A stretch of DNA of 64,000 bases from Comamonadaceae bacterium OS-4. GTDB taxonomy: Bacteria > Pseudomonadota > Gammaproteobacteria > Burkholderiales > Burkholderiaceae_C. The notes below the pieces were generated by a model, which saw nothing but the letters and a program-made list of their open reading frames with translations, was not told where the DNA came from and searched no databases. A program made the position numbers and the translations under genes. The stretch spans positions 1,882,501-1,946,500 of the forward strand of contig AP026970.1 in NCBI GenBank assembly GCA_027924025.1, written 5' to 3'. Below, in pieces: positions 1 through 14,743 of the stretch; position 1 is the stretch's first letter; every line of letters begins with the position of its first letter.

Positions 1-1
1 C

Positions 2-3000
2 AAATACAAAGAGCGCCGTCGCGAAACCGAAAATCGCCTGTCCGATACCCGCGAAAACCTGACCCGGGTCGAAGACATCTTGCGCGAGTTGGGGAGCAAC
101 CTCGACCGTCTCGAAAAGCAGGCCGAAGTCGCCCAAAAGTACAACGCCTTGCAGTCCGAAGTCACGCTGAAGCAGCATCAGCAGTGGTTTTTGAAGCGGG
201 CTGAGGCCCTGGCCGACAAAGCCAAAGTGCAAACCGAAGGGCTTGCAGCGGTTAACGCGCTCGAAGCGCGCATGGCCGATCTGCGCCATATCGAAGCCGA
301 TCTGGAAACCGTGCGGCAAGCGCATTACGCAGCGGGCGATCAGGTGAACCAAGCCCAAGGCTTGCTGTACGAGGCCAGCACCGATGTCGGCCGCCTGGAA
401 GCCGAAATTCGCTTCGTGGTGGAAGGGCGTCAGCGGGTCGAGCAGCGCCTGATCACTTTGAAAGAGCAAATCGCCCAGTGGGCCACCCGCAAAGACGACG
501 CCCAAAACGAAATGGAGCGTCTGGCCGAGCTGGCCGCCATGGGCGAAGAACAAACCGAGTTGCTGGCCGCCCAGGTCGAAGAGCAGGCGCAACAGCTACC
601 GGACGTGGAAGAGGCACTGGCCAAAGCCCAAGGCGCCGCCAATGACCAGCGCGGCGCAGTCACTCAGGTGCAACAGCAGATCCAGGTGTTGGCCGCCGAG
701 CAGCGTGGCATTGAAGAGCAAAGCCGCCAGCTGGGTAGTCGCCGTGACCGGCTTTCCACTGACCGCAATGCGCTGTCTGCCCCGGACGAGTCGCGCTTGC
801 AGGGTCTCCAAGAGCAGTTGGAAGTGGCACAGGAAAGCCATCAGATTGCGGATGCCCGCCTGCAAGAGTTGCAAGAAGCGGTGCCCCAGTTGGACGAAGC
901 CCGCAAAGAGCAGCAAAGCCGGGTCAACGCCGAGTCTTCGCGCCAATCCGACCTCTCCGCCCGGCTCGAGGCCCTCAAGGCCCTGCAAGAAAAAGTCAAG
1001 ACGGACGGCAAGTTGCAGCCCTGGCTGGCCAAACACGGCCTCGACCATTTGCAGGGACTGTGGAGCCGCATCCATATCGAACAAGGCTGGGAAAACGCGC
1101 TCGAGGGCGCACTGCGCGAGCGACTGGGTGGGCTGGAGGTGTCCCGCCTCGACATGCTCAAAGCCTTTGCCCACGAAGCCCCCCCCGCCAAACTCGCGTT
1201 TTACAGCCCGCCTTCGGCGCAGCTTCCGGAGCCCTCTGGCCGCTTGCCGCGCTTGTCAGACTTGCTACGCGTTCACGACGCGGGCCAAAAAGCGGTGCTC
1301 ACAGACTGGCTGCACGGCTGTTACACCGCCAGCAGCTTTGAAGAAGCGCTGGGCCAGCGCGACCAATTGACAGCCGGCGAGAGCATCTTCGTCAAATCAG
1401 GCCATGTGGTCACCGCCCACAGCGTGAGTTTTTACGCCCAGGACTCGGAGCAGGCAGGCTTGTTGGCGCGCGCGCAAGAGATTGAAAACCTCGAAAAGCA
1501 GGTCCGTGCCCAGGTCCTGATCGCCGATGAATCGCGGGTCGCGCTGGGCCGCGCCGAGAGCGCCTATGCCGAGAGCGCCCAGCGCCTGGTTAGTGCCCGC
1601 CGCGAAGCCGCGGAAACCCAGAGCCGCGCGCACGAGCTGCAAGTGGAGACGCTGCGCTTGTCGCAGATGTTGGAGCAAACCCGTGCCCGCAGTGCGCAAA
1701 TCGCAGCCGACATGGCCGAGGTGGAATCCCAGCTCGACGATTTGCAGGGGCGCCGGGTTGAGGCAGAGGCCCGCTTCGAGTCCTTGGACATGCAGCTGGC
1801 CGATAGCCAGGAGCGCCACGCCCAACTGGACGAGCGGGTCATTGAGCTCCAAGGCAAGTTAAACCAGTGCCGCGAACAACAACGCAGCCTCGAGCGGCAG
1901 GCGCAAGAAGCCGTGTTTGCCCAACGCAGTTTGCAAGCCCGCAATGCCGAACTCTCGCGCGCCATTGAAACCGCCATTCAGCAAAACCAGAGCATTCAGG
2001 CCGAAGAGCAGCGGGCGCAAGATGAGCTGAATCGCCTGACCGACGCCGCTGCGCAAGCCGGGCTGCAAAACGCCTTGGCCTTGAAGCTCGAGCGGGAACA
2101 GGCCCTTGGTGCCAAGCGCAGCGAATACGACGACCTGACCGCCAAGCTGCGCGCCAGTGACGAGCGCCGCTTGCAACTCGAGCGTGAACTCGACCCCTTG
2201 CGCCAGCGCATTACCGAATTCCAGCTCAAAGAGCAAGCAGCGCGCTTGGGTTTTGAGCAATACGAGAACCAACTTGCCGACGCGCAGGCCGATCTCGTTG
2301 CGATCGAGCAGAGCATCAAAGATGGCAATGTACGGCTGTTTGGCATGCAAGGCGACATCGACCGTCTGAACCGCGAAATCACAGCGCTGGGTGCCGTGAA
2401 CCTGGCAGCGTTGGAAGAACTGGCTGCCGCCCGCGAGCGCAAGCAGTTCCTCGATATGCAAAACGTCGATTTGACCCAGGCCATGAACACCCTGGAAGAC
2501 GCGATTCGCAAAATCGATGCCGAAACCCGCGAACTCTTGTCAGGCACCTTTGACCAGGTGAACGCCCATTTCGGTCGCATGTTCCCCGAGCTCTTCGGCG
2601 GTGGTAATGCGCGCCTCGTCATCACCGGTGACGAAATTCTGGACTCCGGTGTGCAGGTGATCGCCCAGCCGCCGGGCAAGAAGAACCAGACCATTCACTT
2701 ACTGTCGGGCGGTGAAAAAGCACTCACGGCGATCGCGCTGGTGTTTGCGATCTTCCAACTCAACCCCGCACCCTTTTGTTTGCTCGACGAGGTGGACGCG
2801 CCGCTGGATGACGCCAACACCGAGCGTTACGCCAAGCTGGTGTCCGCCATGAGCAAGGGAACCCAATTCCTGTTTATCAGTCACAACAAAATCGCCATGG
2901 AAATGGCAGAGCAACTCATCGGCGTCACGATGCAGGAGCAAGGCGTCTCGCGCATCGTCGCGGTGGACATGGAGTCTGCAGTGCACCTTGCTGAGCTCGC

Positions 3001-3004
3001 CTGA
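2..3004 (+). CDS. smc: Chromosome segregation ATPase SMC, C-terminal 1000 residues (5' end outside window)
   Basis: This is the SMC subunit of the condensin-like complex that organises and separates the chromosome. The reading frame is open from the window edge, so roughly the first 170-200 residues with the Walker A site are missing. Visible parts are a long Gln/Glu/Ala-rich coiled coil, a hinge near residues 330-480 (around GLWSRIHIEQGW), a second coiled coil, and a C-terminal ATPase head. The head has the ABC signature LSGGEKALTAIALVF, the Walker B and D-loop PFCLLDEVDAPLDDAN, and the switch FISHNK. The ZipA-like gene starts 17 bases downstream, followed by ligA, a gene order familiar from betaproteobacteria. 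Confidence 0.97.
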   Translation, partial: KYKERRRETENRLSDTRENLTRVEDILRELGSNLDRLEKQAEVAQKYNALQSEVTLKQHQQWFLKRAEALADKAKVQTEGLAAVNALEARMADLRHIEADLETVRQAHYAAGDQVNQAQGLLYEASTDVGRLEAEIRFVVEGRQRVEQRLITLKEQIAQWATRKDDAQNEMERLAELAAMGEEQTELLAAQVEEQAQQLPDVEEALAKAQGAANDQRGAVTQVQQQIQVLAAEQRGIEEQSRQLGSRRDRLSTDRNALSAPDESRLQGLQEQLEVAQESHQIADARLQELQEAVPQLDEARKEQQSRVNAESSRQSDLSARLEALKALQEKVKTDGKLQPWLAKHGLDHLQGLWSRIHIEQGWENALEGALRERLGGLEVSRLDMLKAFAHEAPPAKLAFYSPPSAQLPEPSGRLPRLSDLLRVHDAGQKAVLTDWLHGCYTASSFEEALGQRDQLTAGESIFVKSGHVVTAHSVSFYAQDSEQAGLLARAQEIENLEKQVRAQVLIADESRVALGRAESAYAESAQRLVSARREAAETQSRAHELQVETLRLSQMLEQTRARSAQIAADMAEVESQLDDLQGRRVEAEARFESLDMQLADSQERHAQLDERVIELQGKLNQCREQQRSLERQAQEAVFAQRSLQARNAELSRAIETAIQQNQSIQAEEQRAQDELNRLTDAAAQAGLQNALALKLEREQALGAKRSEYDDLTAKLRASDERRLQLERELDPLRQRITEFQLKEQAARLGFEQYENQLADAQADLVAIEQSIKDGNVRLFGMQGDIDRLNREITALGAVNLAALEELAAARERKQFLDMQNVDLTQAMNTLEDAIRKIDAETRELLSGTFDQVNAHFGRMFPELFGGGNARLVITGDEILDSGVQVIAQPPGKKNQTIHLLSGGEKALTAIALVFAIFQLNPAPFCLLDEVDAPLDDANTERYAKLVSAMSKGTQFLFISHNKIAMEMAEQLIGVTMQEQGVSRIVAVDMESAVHLAELA

Positions 3005-3021
3005 ACGGTAACCACATCACT

Positions 3022-6700
<3,679 letters not shown>

Positions 6701-6730
6701 TAGAGGCGGGCGACCCGACCCCTAGGCGGC

Positions 6731-6976
6731 TCAGGTGATTTTGAAAACGGTGAGTTGCCGCTTGCCGCCCACCTTGCGCTCGTAAGCGGCCCACTGCTTG
6801 ATGCCTTTCACCAGGACCTGGTTGCTCACGTCTTTGACCGGCTTTTTTGCGCTCAACTGGGCAGTGACCCAGTCCTGGATGTGCGGTAGGGTTTCGGCCT
6901 GTTGACCGGTGGGGATCAGCAGTTCTTTTCCAGCCACAGAGCCAGCTGCGGTGACGGTAATTTCAGTAGCGGGCAT
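6731..6976 (-). CDS. Small conserved-looking protein of unknown function downstream of glnD, 81 aa
   Basis: I do not recognise this protein. It has no signal peptide or membrane segment and no cysteine, and is fairly basic at the C-terminal half (KGIKQWAAYERKVGGKRQ). It starts five bases after the glnD stop on the same strand, so it is almost certainly translated from the map-glnD transcript. Codon use looks like its neighbours. It converges with def, leaving about 30 bases between them without an obvious terminator. Confidence 0.72.
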   Translation of the reverse strand: MPATEITVTAAGSVAGKELLIPTGQQAETLPHIQDWVTAQLSAKKPVKDVSNQVLVKGIKQWAAYERKVGGKRQLTVFKIT

Positions 6977-6981
6977 GGGTG

Positions 6982-9579
6982 TCAGGACGCGAGGGCGTCC
7001 AGTATTTCGGTCTCAATATCGATCTGGGCCCGATTGTGCTGAAGCTGCGAGCCATGGATCAAAAAGGTGTCTTCAACCCGCTCGCCCAGCGTCGCAACCT
7101 TGGCCAGTTGCACCACGATCTGGTGCTTGGCCAACACCCGGGCGATGCAATACAGCAGGCCCAAGCGGTCGCTGGCAGAAATATTGAGCAGCCAGCGCTG
7201 GGCTTTCTCATCGGGTTTGAGGGACACGCGGGGCGCAATCGGAAAACTTTTAACCCGGCGTGACACCCGGCCACGGCTAGGCGCCGGCAGGGGCCCTGCC
7301 TGGGCAATCGCGTGGGCCAGCCCGTTTTCCAGCAAGCTGGTCATCTCGCGGTAATGCTCGTCCATATCGGCCGAGGTCACCACCTGGAAGGTGTCCAGCG
7401 CATAGCCCTTTTTGGTGGTGTGGATGCGGGCATCCAGAATGCTGAATCCGCCCTGGTCGAAATAGCCACAAATGCGGGCAAACAAATCCGGCTGGTCTTG
7501 GGTGTAAACCAAGACCTGCAAGCCTTCGCCCACAGGCGAACGGCGCACCCGGACAATCGGCTGCTCGGTCCCCACCAGGCGCGACAACTGCTTGGTATGC
7601 CAGGCAATGTCGGTGGCGTCGTGGCGCATGAAATAGCCCACATCCAGCGTGTCCCACAGCGGTTTGTGCGCCTCAAAGGGCAGGGCGTAGAGGGCCACAA
7701 TGACCAGCGCCTCGCGTTTGCGCTGCTCCACCTCGGCATCCGCATCGGGGGCGCGGCCGCCCAGTGCGCGCGCGGTGTAGCGGTACAGGTCTTCAAGGAG
7801 CTTGCCCTTCCAGGCATTCCAGACTTTAGGGCTGGTGCCACGGATATCGGCCACCGTGAGGAGATACAGCGCCGTCAGGTAACGCTCGTTGCCCACGCGC
7901 TGCGCAAATGCCTGAATCACATCAGGGTCCGAGAGGTCCGACTTTTGGGCGATACGGCTCATAGTCAGGTGTTCGCCGACCAGAAACTCGATCAGCTTGG
8001 CATCTTCAGCCGGGACTCCGTGGTCTTTGCAGAAGCGGCGCGCCTCGACGATGCCCAGCTCCGAATGGTCGCCGCCCCGGCCCTTGGCAATGTCATGGAA
8101 GAGCGATGCGATGTACAAAATCCACGGTTTGTCCCAGCCGGAGGCCAGTTGGGAGCAAAACGGGTACTCGTGCGCATGTTCCACCATGAAGAAGCGGCGC
8201 GCATTGCGCAGCACCATCAGGATGTGCTGATCCACGGTGTACACATGGAAAAGGTCGTGCTGCATCTGGCCCACGATTTTGCGAAACACCCACAGGTAGC
8301 GTCCCAACACCGAGGTCTGGTTCATCAGGCGCATGGCATGGGTAATGCCTTCAGGCGCTTGCATGATCTTCAGGAAGGTGGCGCGGTTGACCGGGTCTTT
8401 GCGAAAGCGGGCATCCATCAGGTCGCGGGCGTTGTAAAGCGCGCGCAAGGTCCGGGCAGACAGGCCCTTCACCCCGACCGTGGTCTGGTAGACGAGAAAG
8501 GTCTCCAGAATCGCATGCGGATTGTTGCGGTACAGGTCGTCGCAGGCCACATCGATCATGCCCGCCTTGTCATTGAAGTGCTCGTTGATCCGGCGTGGCG
8601 CATGGGTGGAGGGGTTGAGCCGCTCCTCGATGTTCATCAACAAAATCTGGTTCAGCTGGGTCACCGCCTTGGCGGCCCAGTAGTAGCGCTTCATCAGCGC
8701 TTCGCTGGCGCGCACCATTTGCTTGCGGTCTTTGTCGGCTTGCACCGGCACAAACCCGAACGACTCGGCAACTGCGTTTTGCAGATCAAAAATCAAGCGG
8801 TCTTCGCGGCGCTTGGCAATGAAATGCAGCTTGGCGCGAATCAGCAGCAGCAGGGTTTCGTTGCGTTCAATCTGCTTGACCTCAAACGCGGTGGCCAGGC
8901 CGCCCCGGGCCAGATCGCTCCAGTGCTCGCCATAACCGGCGGCCTTGGCTACCCACAAAATCACCTGCAGGTCGCGCAGACCGCCGGGGGACTCTTTGCA
9001 ATTGGGCTCGAGCGAGTAGGGCGTGTCTTCAAATTTGGTGTGGCGCTGGCGTAGCTCCAAGGTCTTGGCCACAAAGAACGCCTTGGGGTCCATGGCCTGC
9101 CGGTAGGCCTCTTGGAAGGTCGCCACCAGTTCCGCGCTGCCGGTGATCAGTCGGCACTCCAGCAGAGCGGTTTGCACGGTGACGTCTTTTTCAGCTTCCG
9201 ACAAGCAGTCGGAAAGCGTGCGCACGCTGGAGCCGATTTCTAGGCCCACATCCCAGCAGGTGCCGATGAAGGCTTCTATGCGCTTTTTGAGTTCACTGTC
9301 GGTATCTGCCGACTGGCCGTCGGGCAAGAGCACCAGCACATCCACATCGGAGTGCGGAAACAGCTCTGCGCGGCCGTAGCCGCCCACGGCCAGCAAGGCA
9401 AACGGCTCGCCCAGACCCGCGGCCAGCCAAAGCTTGCGCAGCACCTCGTCGGTCAGGTCGGCCATGTGCTGCAACACCCTGCGCACTTGGCGTCCGGTCG
9501 CCTGAGGCGAGGCTACTTGATCCAGCAACTGGCCCTTGCGGGCCCGGTAATCAGTGCGCAGTGCTTGCAGCTCGGTCAT
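6982..9579 (-). CDS. glnD: Bifunctional uridylyltransferase/uridylyl-removing enzyme GlnD, 865 aa
   Basis: GlnD senses glutamine and adds or removes UMP on the PII proteins, setting nitrogen assimilation. The nucleotidyltransferase domain is N-terminal with the motif [20 protein letters not shown]. The HD hydrolase domain is central ([13 protein letters not shown]). Two ACT domains sit at the C-terminus (starting near [16 protein letters not shown] and near [13 protein letters not shown]). Length matches the family (E. coli 890). The gene follows map after ten bases, a pairing common in proteobacteria. Confidence 0.98.
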   Translation of the reverse strand: MTELQALRTDYRARKGQLLDQVASPQATGRQVRRVLQHMADLTDEVLRKLWLAAGLGEPFALLAVGGYGRAELFPHSDVDVLVLLPDGQSADTDSELKKRIEAFIGTCWDVGLEIGSSVRTLSDCLSEAEKDVTVQTALLECRLITGSAELVATFQEAYRQAMDPKAFFVAKTLELRQRHTKFEDTPYSLEPNCKESPGGLRDLQVILWVAKAAGYGEHWSDLARGGLATAFEVKQIERNETLLLLIRAKLHFIAKRREDRLIFDLQNAVAESFGFVPVQADKDRKQMVRASEALMKRYYWAAKAVTQLNQILLMNIEERLNPSTHAPRRINEHFNDKAGMIDVACDDLYRNNPHAILETFLVYQTTVGVKGLSARTLRALYNARDLMDARFRKDPVNRATFLKIMQAPEGITHAMRLMNQTSVLGRYLWVFRKIVGQMQHDLFHVYTVDQHILMVLRNARRFFMVEHAHEYPFCSQLASGWDKPWILYIASLFHDIAKGRGGDHSELGIVEARRFCKDHGVPAEDAKLIEFLVGEHLTMSRIAQKSDLSDPDVIQAFAQRVGNERYLTALYLLTVADIRGTSPKVWNAWKGKLLEDLYRYTARALGGRAPDADAEVEQRKREALVIVALYALPFEAHKPLWDTLDVGYFMRHDATDIAWHTKQLSRLVGTEQPIVRVRRSPVGEGLQVLVYTQDQPDLFARICGYFDQGGFSILDARIHTTKKGYALDTFQVVTSADMDEHYREMTSLLENGLAHAIAQAGPLPAPSRGRVSRRVKSFPIAPRVSLKPDEKAQRWLLNISASDRLGLLYCIARVLAKHQIVVQLAKVATLGERVEDTFLIHGSQLQHNRAQIDIETEILDALAS

Positions 9580-9589
9580 CGTGGGGCGG

Positions 9590-10399
9590 TCAGGCGGTCA
9601 CAAAGTCAGGGGTGGCGGGGCTGCCGGCGGACAAGGTCAACACCTCATAACCGGTGGGGGTCACAAGCACGGTGTGCTCCCATTGCGCGGACAAAGAACG
9701 GTCTTTGGTCACGATGCTCCAGCCGTCTTTCTCGGGGCCATCTTTGATGTCTTTGCCGCCCGCGTTGATCATCGGCTCGATGGTGAAGGTCATGCCTTCC
9801 TTGAGTTTCTCAAGGGTGCCGGGCTTGCCGTAGTGCAGTACTTGGGGCTCTTCATGGAACACTTGGCCGATGCCGTGGCCGCAAAACTCACGCACTACGC
9901 TGAAGCCCTTGCCTTCAGCAAAACGCTGGATCGCGTGGCCGATGTCACCAAGGTGGATGCCGGGCTTGACCATCTGGATGCCGACCCACATGGCTTCATA
10001 GGTAATTGAGCACAGGCGCTTGGCCGCGATCGAGCAGTCGCCCACCGGGAACATGCGGCTGGTGTCGCCGTGCCAGCCGTCTTTGATGACGGTGACATCA
10101 ATGTTGACGATGTCGCCTTTTTTCAGCTGCTTGTCACTGGGAATGCCGTGGCACACCTGCTGGTTGACCGAGGTGCAGATGGACTTGGGGTAGGGCGTGT
10201 TACCGCCACCGGTGTAGTTCAAGGGCGCTGGAATGGCGCCTTGCACCTGGGTGATGTAGTCGTGGGCCAGTTTGTCGAGCTCGTTGGTCGTCACGCCGGG
10301 TTGGACGAAGGGCGTGAGGTAGTCCAGAACTTCAGAGGCGAGTCTGCCCGCGATGCGCATGCCGGCAATGCCTTGGGCGTCTTTGTAAGTGATAGTCAT
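9590..10399 (-). CDS. map: Methionine aminopeptidase type I, 269 aa
   Basis: The enzyme removes the initiator methionine after deformylation. The five metal ligands are visible: two Asp ([16 protein letters not shown]), one His ([13 protein letters not shown]), and two Glu ([10 protein letters not shown] and WEHTVLVT). Length is typical for type I enzymes. The gene heads a minus-strand run with glnD. A GATAAT -10-like hexamer sits only eight bases before the ATG and there is no clear Shine-Dalgarno site, so the message may be leaderless. Confidence 0.98.
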   Translation of the reverse strand: MTITYKDAQGIAGMRIAGRLASEVLDYLTPFVQPGVTTNELDKLAHDYITQVQGAIPAPLNYTGGGNTPYPKSICTSVNQQVCHGIPSDKQLKKGDIVNIDVTVIKDGWHGDTSRMFPVGDCSIAAKRLCSITYEAMWVGIQMVKPGIHLGDIGHAIQRFAEGKGFSVVREFCGHGIGQVFHEEPQVLHYGKPGTLEKLKEGMTFTIEPMINAGGKDIKDGPEKDGWSIVTKDRSLSAQWEHTVLVTPTGYEVLTLSAGSPATPDFVTA

Positions 10400-10407
10400 G
10401 GGGCAGG

Positions 10408-10413
10408 ATTATC
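10408..10413 (-). promoter_or_regulatory. Possible -10 box of map, 8 bases from the ATG
   Basis: On the minus strand this reads GATAAT in the context GGGATAATCC, with eight bases before the map start codon. The same GATAAT with the same eight-base gap occurs before the U32-family gene at 24361. A good -35 box is not evident. Confidence 0.35.
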
Positions 10414-10557
10414 CCATCCGCCAGACACCGCAATGCCGGTGGGGAAAAGCGGGTCGCTCTGGCGGGTAAAATCCGGAGCTTCCATATGCGTCCCCAGTCA
10501 GCGGCCGCGTGTGGATCACCACTCCCCAACGCTCCAGCCCATTACAAGGCCACCACA

Positions 10558-13500
10558 GTGACCCTGCACATCACCTCTTTCGAGGGCGGCAACGCCCTGA
10601 GCAATTTCCGCGTTCAACAACTTCTGCCCGCCCTGCACGGCGTGAGCGACAAGATTACCGGCATTGCAGCCCGTTTTGTGCACCTCGCTGCCACCGAGGC
10701 GGCGCTGGACAAGCCCTTGGCCGACAAACTGGCTGCACTGTTGACCTATGGCGACCCGTACACCGGCCCGTTAGAGGGCCCCGCCATTGTGGTGAGCCCG
10801 CGTTTCGGCACCGTGAGCCCTTGGGCCTCTAAAGCGACCGACATTGCCCACAACTGCGGCCTGGCCGTAAAGCGGGTAGAGCGCCTGGTGGAGTACCGCC
10901 TGACACTCAAAAGCGGCTTGCTCAGCAAAACTGTGTTGACGCCCGAGCAGCTGCAGGCCGTGGCCGCTCTGCTGCACGACCGCATGACCGAGAGTGCCAT
11001 GCTCGACCGTGCCCAAGCGCAAGAGCTGTTCAATGCCCTGCAACCCGCACCCATGGACCATGTGGATGTGTTGGGCGGCGGCAAGGATGCGCTGGTAAAA
11101 GCTAACACCCAGTTCGGTTTGGCACTGGCCGCTGACGAAATTGACTACCTGGTGAACGCCTTCACGACGCTGGGCCGCAACCCGACCGATGTGGAGTTGA
11201 TGATGTTTGCGCAGGCCAACAGCGAGCACTGCCGCCACAAAATTTTCAACGCCCAGTTCACCATCGACGGCGTGGCGCAGGACAAGAGCATGTTCGGCAT
11301 GATCCGCAACACGCACCAGCTGAACCCCCAGTACATGCTAGTGGCTTACTCGGACAACGCTTCGGTGATGGAAGGAGTGCAGGTCGAGCGCTTTACAGCC
11401 AAATCGGCCACTGGCGCAGGTGATGTAAGCGCACCTAGCTATGAAAAACATAGCAAAACCAACCACATTCTGATGAAGGTGGAAACCCATAACCACCCCA
11501 CAGCCATCTCCCCATTCCCTGGTGCATCTACAGGCGCGGGCGGCGAAATCCGCGATGAAGGCGCCACCGGCCGCGGCTCCAAGCCCAAGGCGGGCCTGAC
11601 TGGCTTCACGGTCTCCAAGCTTTGGGGCAGCACGCTGGGCAAGCCCGAGCACATCGCCAGCCCGCTACAGATCATGGTGGAAGGGCCGCTGGGCGGTGCG
11701 GCGTTCAACAACGAATTCGGCCGGCCCAACCTGCTGGGCTATTTCCGCGAGTACGAGCAGACAGTCGCTAGCGATGTGGACACCGTGGCACGCGGCTACC
11801 ACAAGCCCATCATGATCGCAGGTGGTCTCGGCATCATCGATGCAGACCAGACCCACAAGATTGAATTCCCCGCTGGCAGCCTGCTGATCCAGCTCGGCGG
11901 CCCCGGCATGCGCATCGGCATGGGTGGCAGCGCAGCTAGCTCCATGGCGACCGGCGCCAACGCGGCTGAGCTCGACTTTGACTCGGTGCAGCGTGGCAAC
12001 CCCGAAATCGAGCGCCGTGCCCAAGAGGTGATAAACCAGTGCTGGATGCAAGGCGAGCACAACCCCATCCTCGCCATCCACGACGTGGGTGCGGGTGGTT
12101 TGTCCAACGCCTTCCCCGAGCTGACCAACGACGCAGGCCGCGGTGCGCGCTTTGACCTGCGCGCCGTCAAGCTCGAAGAGTCCGGCATGGCACCCAAAGA
12201 AATTTGGTGCAACGAGAGTCAAGAACGTTACGTCTTGGCCATCGCCCCAGAATCATTGGCCCAGTTTGAAGCGCTGTGCGAGCGCGAGCGCTGCCCGTTC
12301 GCGGTGATTGGTGTGGCGACCGAGGAGCGCCAGTTGCAACTGGTGGACGAGGGTGCGGAGTCTCCGGTGGACATGCCCATGAACGTGCTCTTGGGCAAGC
12401 CGCCCAAGATGCACCGCGATGTGAAAACCGTGGCTCGCCAGTTCAAACCGCTGGACCTGACCGGCGTGGACTTGCAGAAAGCCGTGATCGACGTGCTGGC
12501 GCACCCCACTGTGGCCTCCAAGCGCTTCCTGATCACCATCGGTGACCGCACCGTGGGTGGCTTGACCCACCGCGACCAGATGGTCGGCCCCTGGCAAGTG
12601 CCGGTGGCGGACTGCGCGGTCACTTTGGCTGACTTCAAAGGCTTTGCCGGTGAAGCCATGTCCATGGGCGAGCGCACGCCGCTGGCCGCGTTGGATGCAC
12701 CCGCTTCCGGCCGCATGGCGGTGGCTGAAGCCATCACCAACCTGCTGGCTGCCCCCATCGACTTGCCCCGCGTGAAACTGTCCGCCAACTGGATGGCCGC
12801 CTGCGGCGAACCCGGTGAAGACGCGGCGCTGTATGCCACCGTCAAGGCCGTGGGCATGGAGCTGTGCCCGGCTTTGGGTATCTCCATTCCTGTGGGCAAG
12901 GATTCGTTGTCCATGCGCACCCAGTGGAAGGACGAGGGCACCGACAAGAAGGTGACTTCTCCCGTGTCCCTGATCGTGAGCGGTTTTGCGACCCTGAAAG
13001 ACGTGCGCGGCACGCTGACGCCTCAGCTGAACGCGACCGAGGACACCACGTTGGTGTTGGTCGACTTGGGCAAGGGTCAGCACCGCATGGCCGCCAGCAT
13101 CCTGGCGCAGACCCTGGACCAAGTCGGCGACAAGGTGCCCGATCTGGACGACGCCCAAGACCTGGTGAGCCTGGTGAACGCGGTCAACGCGCTGCGCGCC
13201 AAGGGCCAAGTGCTGGCCTATCACGACCGTGGCGATGGTGGTCTGCTGGCGACCGTGGCCGAAATGGCCTTTGCCGGTCGCGTAGGTGTGGCCCTGAACG
13301 TGGACATGCTGGTCACCGAAGGCGACGGCATTTCTGACAGCCGCATGGACGTGGGCGACAGCAAAAACTGGGCAGGGCAGGTGGGTGCCCGCCGGGAAGA
13401 AGCCACGCTCAAGGCCCTGTTCAGCGAAGAGCTGGGCGTCGTGTTGCAGGTGCGCACCACAGAGCGCTCCGAGGTGATGGCTACCCTGCGCGAGCACGGC

Positions 13501-14604
13501 CTGTCCAAGTTCAGCCACTTCGTGGGCAAAACAAGGCCAGCCACTGATGCCATCGCCGCTGGCAAGGGCGAACTGCAAATCTGGCGTGATGCCAAGAGCA
13601 TCTTCAGCGCCAAGCTGGCCGACTTGCACCAGGTGTGGGACGCCGTGAGCTGGAAGATTGCTCAGCAGCGCGACAACCCCGTGTGTGCCGATGCTGAACA
13701 CGCAGCCGCTGGCGCTGAGAACGATCCTGGCATGCATGTGTACATGCCAAATAAGGCTTTGGCGCTCGTGGAATCTGCGCAAGCAGCTATCAAATCAGGA
13801 GCGCCTGCCACGGCTTTGCAATCACCTGCGGTGATGACCAGCCGCCCCAAGGTGGCCGTGCTGCGCGAGCAGGGCGTGAACTCCCATGTGGAAATGGCCT
13901 ACGCCTTCACCGAGGCCGGCTTTGAAGCCTATGACGTCCATATGACCGACTTGCAGACTGGCCGCGCCAAACTGCAGGACTTTAAGGGTGTAGTGGCTTG
14001 CGGTGGTTTCAGCTACGGCGACACCTTGGGTGCTGGCATTGGCTGGGCGCGCAGCATCACGTTCAACGACGTGCTGTCTGAGCAGTTCAAGGCCTTCTTT
14101 GCCCGCCAGGACACCTTCGGCTTGGGCGTGTGCAACGGTTGCCAGATGTTTGCCGAGCTGGCCGACATCATCCCCGGCGCACAAGACTGGCCACGCTTCA
14201 CCACCAACCAGAGCGAGCGCTTTGAAGCCCGCCTCTCGCTGGTGGAAGTACTGGAATCACCGTCTCTGTTCTTCACCGATCTGGCCGGCATGCGCCTGCC
14301 GATTGCGGTGGCACACGGTGAGGGCTACGCGAACTTCAAGTACCGTGGCAACGCGGACAAGGCCATCGCTGCCATGCGCTATGTGGACAACACCGGTGCC
14401 GCGACCGAGGCCTACCCGTACAACCCGAACGGCAGCGCCGGTGGCTTGACCGCGGTCACCACCGCAGACGGCCGCTTCACCGCCATGATGCCGCACCCCG
14501 AGCGGGTGTTCCGCAACGTGCAGATGAGCTGGACCAGCTTGGACAAGAGCGAATTCAGCCCGTGGATGCAGCTATGGCGCAATGCGCGCAAGTGGGTGGG
14601 TTAA
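10558..14604 (+). CDS. purL: Phosphoribosylformylglycinamidine synthase PurL (single-chain), 1348 aa
   Basis: PurL converts FGAR to FGAM in purine synthesis, using ammonia made by its own glutaminase domain. The chain has the N-terminal PurS-like region, two AIRS-like synthase halves ([37 protein letters not shown]), and a class I glutaminase domain from about residue 1095. The glutaminase has its Cys in GVCNGCQM and His/Glu in PHPERVF. I chose GTG 10558 because the protein then begins [15 protein letters not shown] like its relatives; an upstream in-frame ATG at 10486 would add an atypical 24 residues. Two 27-base repeats lie in the gene, one beside the synthase motif and one in the linker before the glutaminase. 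Confidence 0.97.
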   Translation: MTLHITSFEGGNALSNFRVQQLLPALHGVSDKITGIAARFVHLAATEAALDKPLADKLAALLTYGDPYTGPLEGPAIVVSPRFGTVSPWASKATDIAHNCGLAVKRVERLVEYRLTLKSGLLSKTVLTPEQLQAVAALLHDRMTESAMLDRAQAQELFNALQPAPMDHVDVLGGGKDALVKANTQFGLALAADEIDYLVNAFTTLGRNPTDVELMMFAQANSEHCRHKIFNAQFTIDGVAQDKSMFGMIRNTHQLNPQYMLVAYSDNASVMEGVQVERFTAKSATGAGDVSAPSYEKHSKTNHILMKVETHNHPTAISPFPGASTGAGGEIRDEGATGRGSKPKAGLTGFTVSKLWGSTLGKPEHIASPLQIMVEGPLGGAAFNNEFGRPNLLGYFREYEQTVASDVDTVARGYHKPIMIAGGLGIIDADQTHKIEFPAGSLLIQLGGPGMRIGMGGSAASSMATGANAAELDFDSVQRGNPEIERRAQEVINQCWMQGEHNPILAIHDVGAGGLSNAFPELTNDAGRGARFDLRAVKLEESGMAPKEIWCNESQERYVLAIAPESLAQFEALCERERCPFAVIGVATEERQLQLVDEGAESPVDMPMNVLLGKPPKMHRDVKTVARQFKPLDLTGVDLQKAVIDVLAHPTVASKRFLITIGDRTVGGLTHRDQMVGPWQVPVADCAVTLADFKGFAGEAMSMGERTPLAALDAPASGRMAVAEAITNLLAAPIDLPRVKLSANWMAACGEPGEDAALYATVKAVGMELCPALGISIPVGKDSLSMRTQWKDEGTDKKVTSPVSLIVSGFATLKDVRGTLTPQLNATEDTTLVLVDLGKGQHRMAASILAQTLDQVGDKVPDLDDAQDLVSLVNAVNALRAKGQVLAYHDRGDGGLLATVAEMAFAGRVGVALNVDMLVTEGDGISDSRMDVGDSKNWAGQVGARREEATLKALFSEELGVVLQVRTTERSEVMATLREHGLSKFSHFVGKTRPATDAIAAGKGELQIWRDAKSIFSAKLADLHQVWDAVSWKIAQQRDNPVCADAEHAAAGAENDPGMHVYMPNKALALVESAQAAIKSGAPATALQSPAVMTSRPKVAVLREQGVNSHVEMAYAFTEAGFEAYDVHMTDLQTGRAKLQDFKGVVACGGFSYGDTLGAGIGWARSITFNDVLSEQFKAFFARQDTFGLGVCNGCQMFAELADIIPGAQDWPRFTTNQSERFEARLSLVEVLESPSLFFTDLAGMRLPIAVAHGEGYANFKYRGNADKAIAAMRYVDNTGAATEAYPYNPNGSAGGLTAVTTADGRFTAMMPHPERVFRNVQMSWTSLDKSEFSPWMQLWRNARKWVG
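11428..11454 (+). repeat. 27-bp interspersed repeat core, copy 1 in purL
   Basis: The core runs from AGCGC to ATAGC in 27 bases and contains a perfect hairpin, GCTATG-AAAAA-CATAGC (11438-11454). It encodes SAPSYEKHS in frame, directly before the conserved [12 protein letters not shown] block. Confidence 0.6.
13762..13802 (+). repeat. Interspersed repeat, long form, copy 2 in purL
   Basis: The 27-base core is 13776-13802 (TGCGCAAGCAGCTATC to GGAGC). A 14-base left flank, GCGCTCGTGGAATC, matches the left flank of the selO copy. In frame it encodes part of the linker between the synthase and glutaminase domains ([13 protein letters not shown]). Confidence 0.8.
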
Positions 14605-14683
14605 CAACGCTGCCCCAGCGGGCGTTCGTTTGTAATTGCAGGGCCATGACTACGTCTCAGACATGACTTCAGTTTTCTAAAAA

Positions 14684-14701
14684 CCCTTCAGTCCCGAAGG
14701 G
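14684..14701 (+). other. Stem-loop upstream of the CheB/CheR hybrid gene
   Basis: CCCTTC and GAAGGG form a six-base perfect stem around a six-base loop, about 40 bases before the likely GTG start at 14741. It has no T-run, so it is not a typical terminator for purL. It may be a leader RNA hairpin, or incidental. Confidence 0.3.
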
Positions 14702-14730
14702 AATGTGGGGTACCATGCCTCAAATTTTCT

Positions 14731-14743
14731 GGAGGCGAGGGTG
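14731..14743 (+). promoter_or_regulatory. Shine-Dalgarno GGAGG deciding a GTG start
   Basis: GGAGG at 14731-14735 stands five bases before GTG 14741. This is a much better initiation site than the in-frame GTG at 14705, which has no Shine-Dalgarno sequence. The shorter protein begins MDKTASSGAGEKQ and reaches the CheB fold within about 15 residues. Confidence 0.7.

Noticed and set aside
7312..9054. 580-codon open frame on the plus strand opposite glnD
   Set aside because: It is antisense to a clearly conserved enzyme. Its translation is rich in His, Gln and Arg with no recognisable motif, as expected from the GC-rich opposite strand.
9509..9537. Repeat-like GCTACTTGAT...CTTGCG in glnD
   Set aside because: The spacing is 29 rather than 27 bases and the middle does not match the consensus, so it is probably chance.
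12253..13782. 509-codon minus-strand frame inside purL
   Set aside because: PurL motifs are complete on the plus strand across this interval; the opposite frame shows only compositional His/Gly/Gln bias.
14705..14740. Twelve extra N-terminal residues for the CheB/CheR hybrid from GTG 14705
   Set aside because: There is no Shine-Dalgarno sequence before 14705, while GGAGG stands five bases before GTG 14741.
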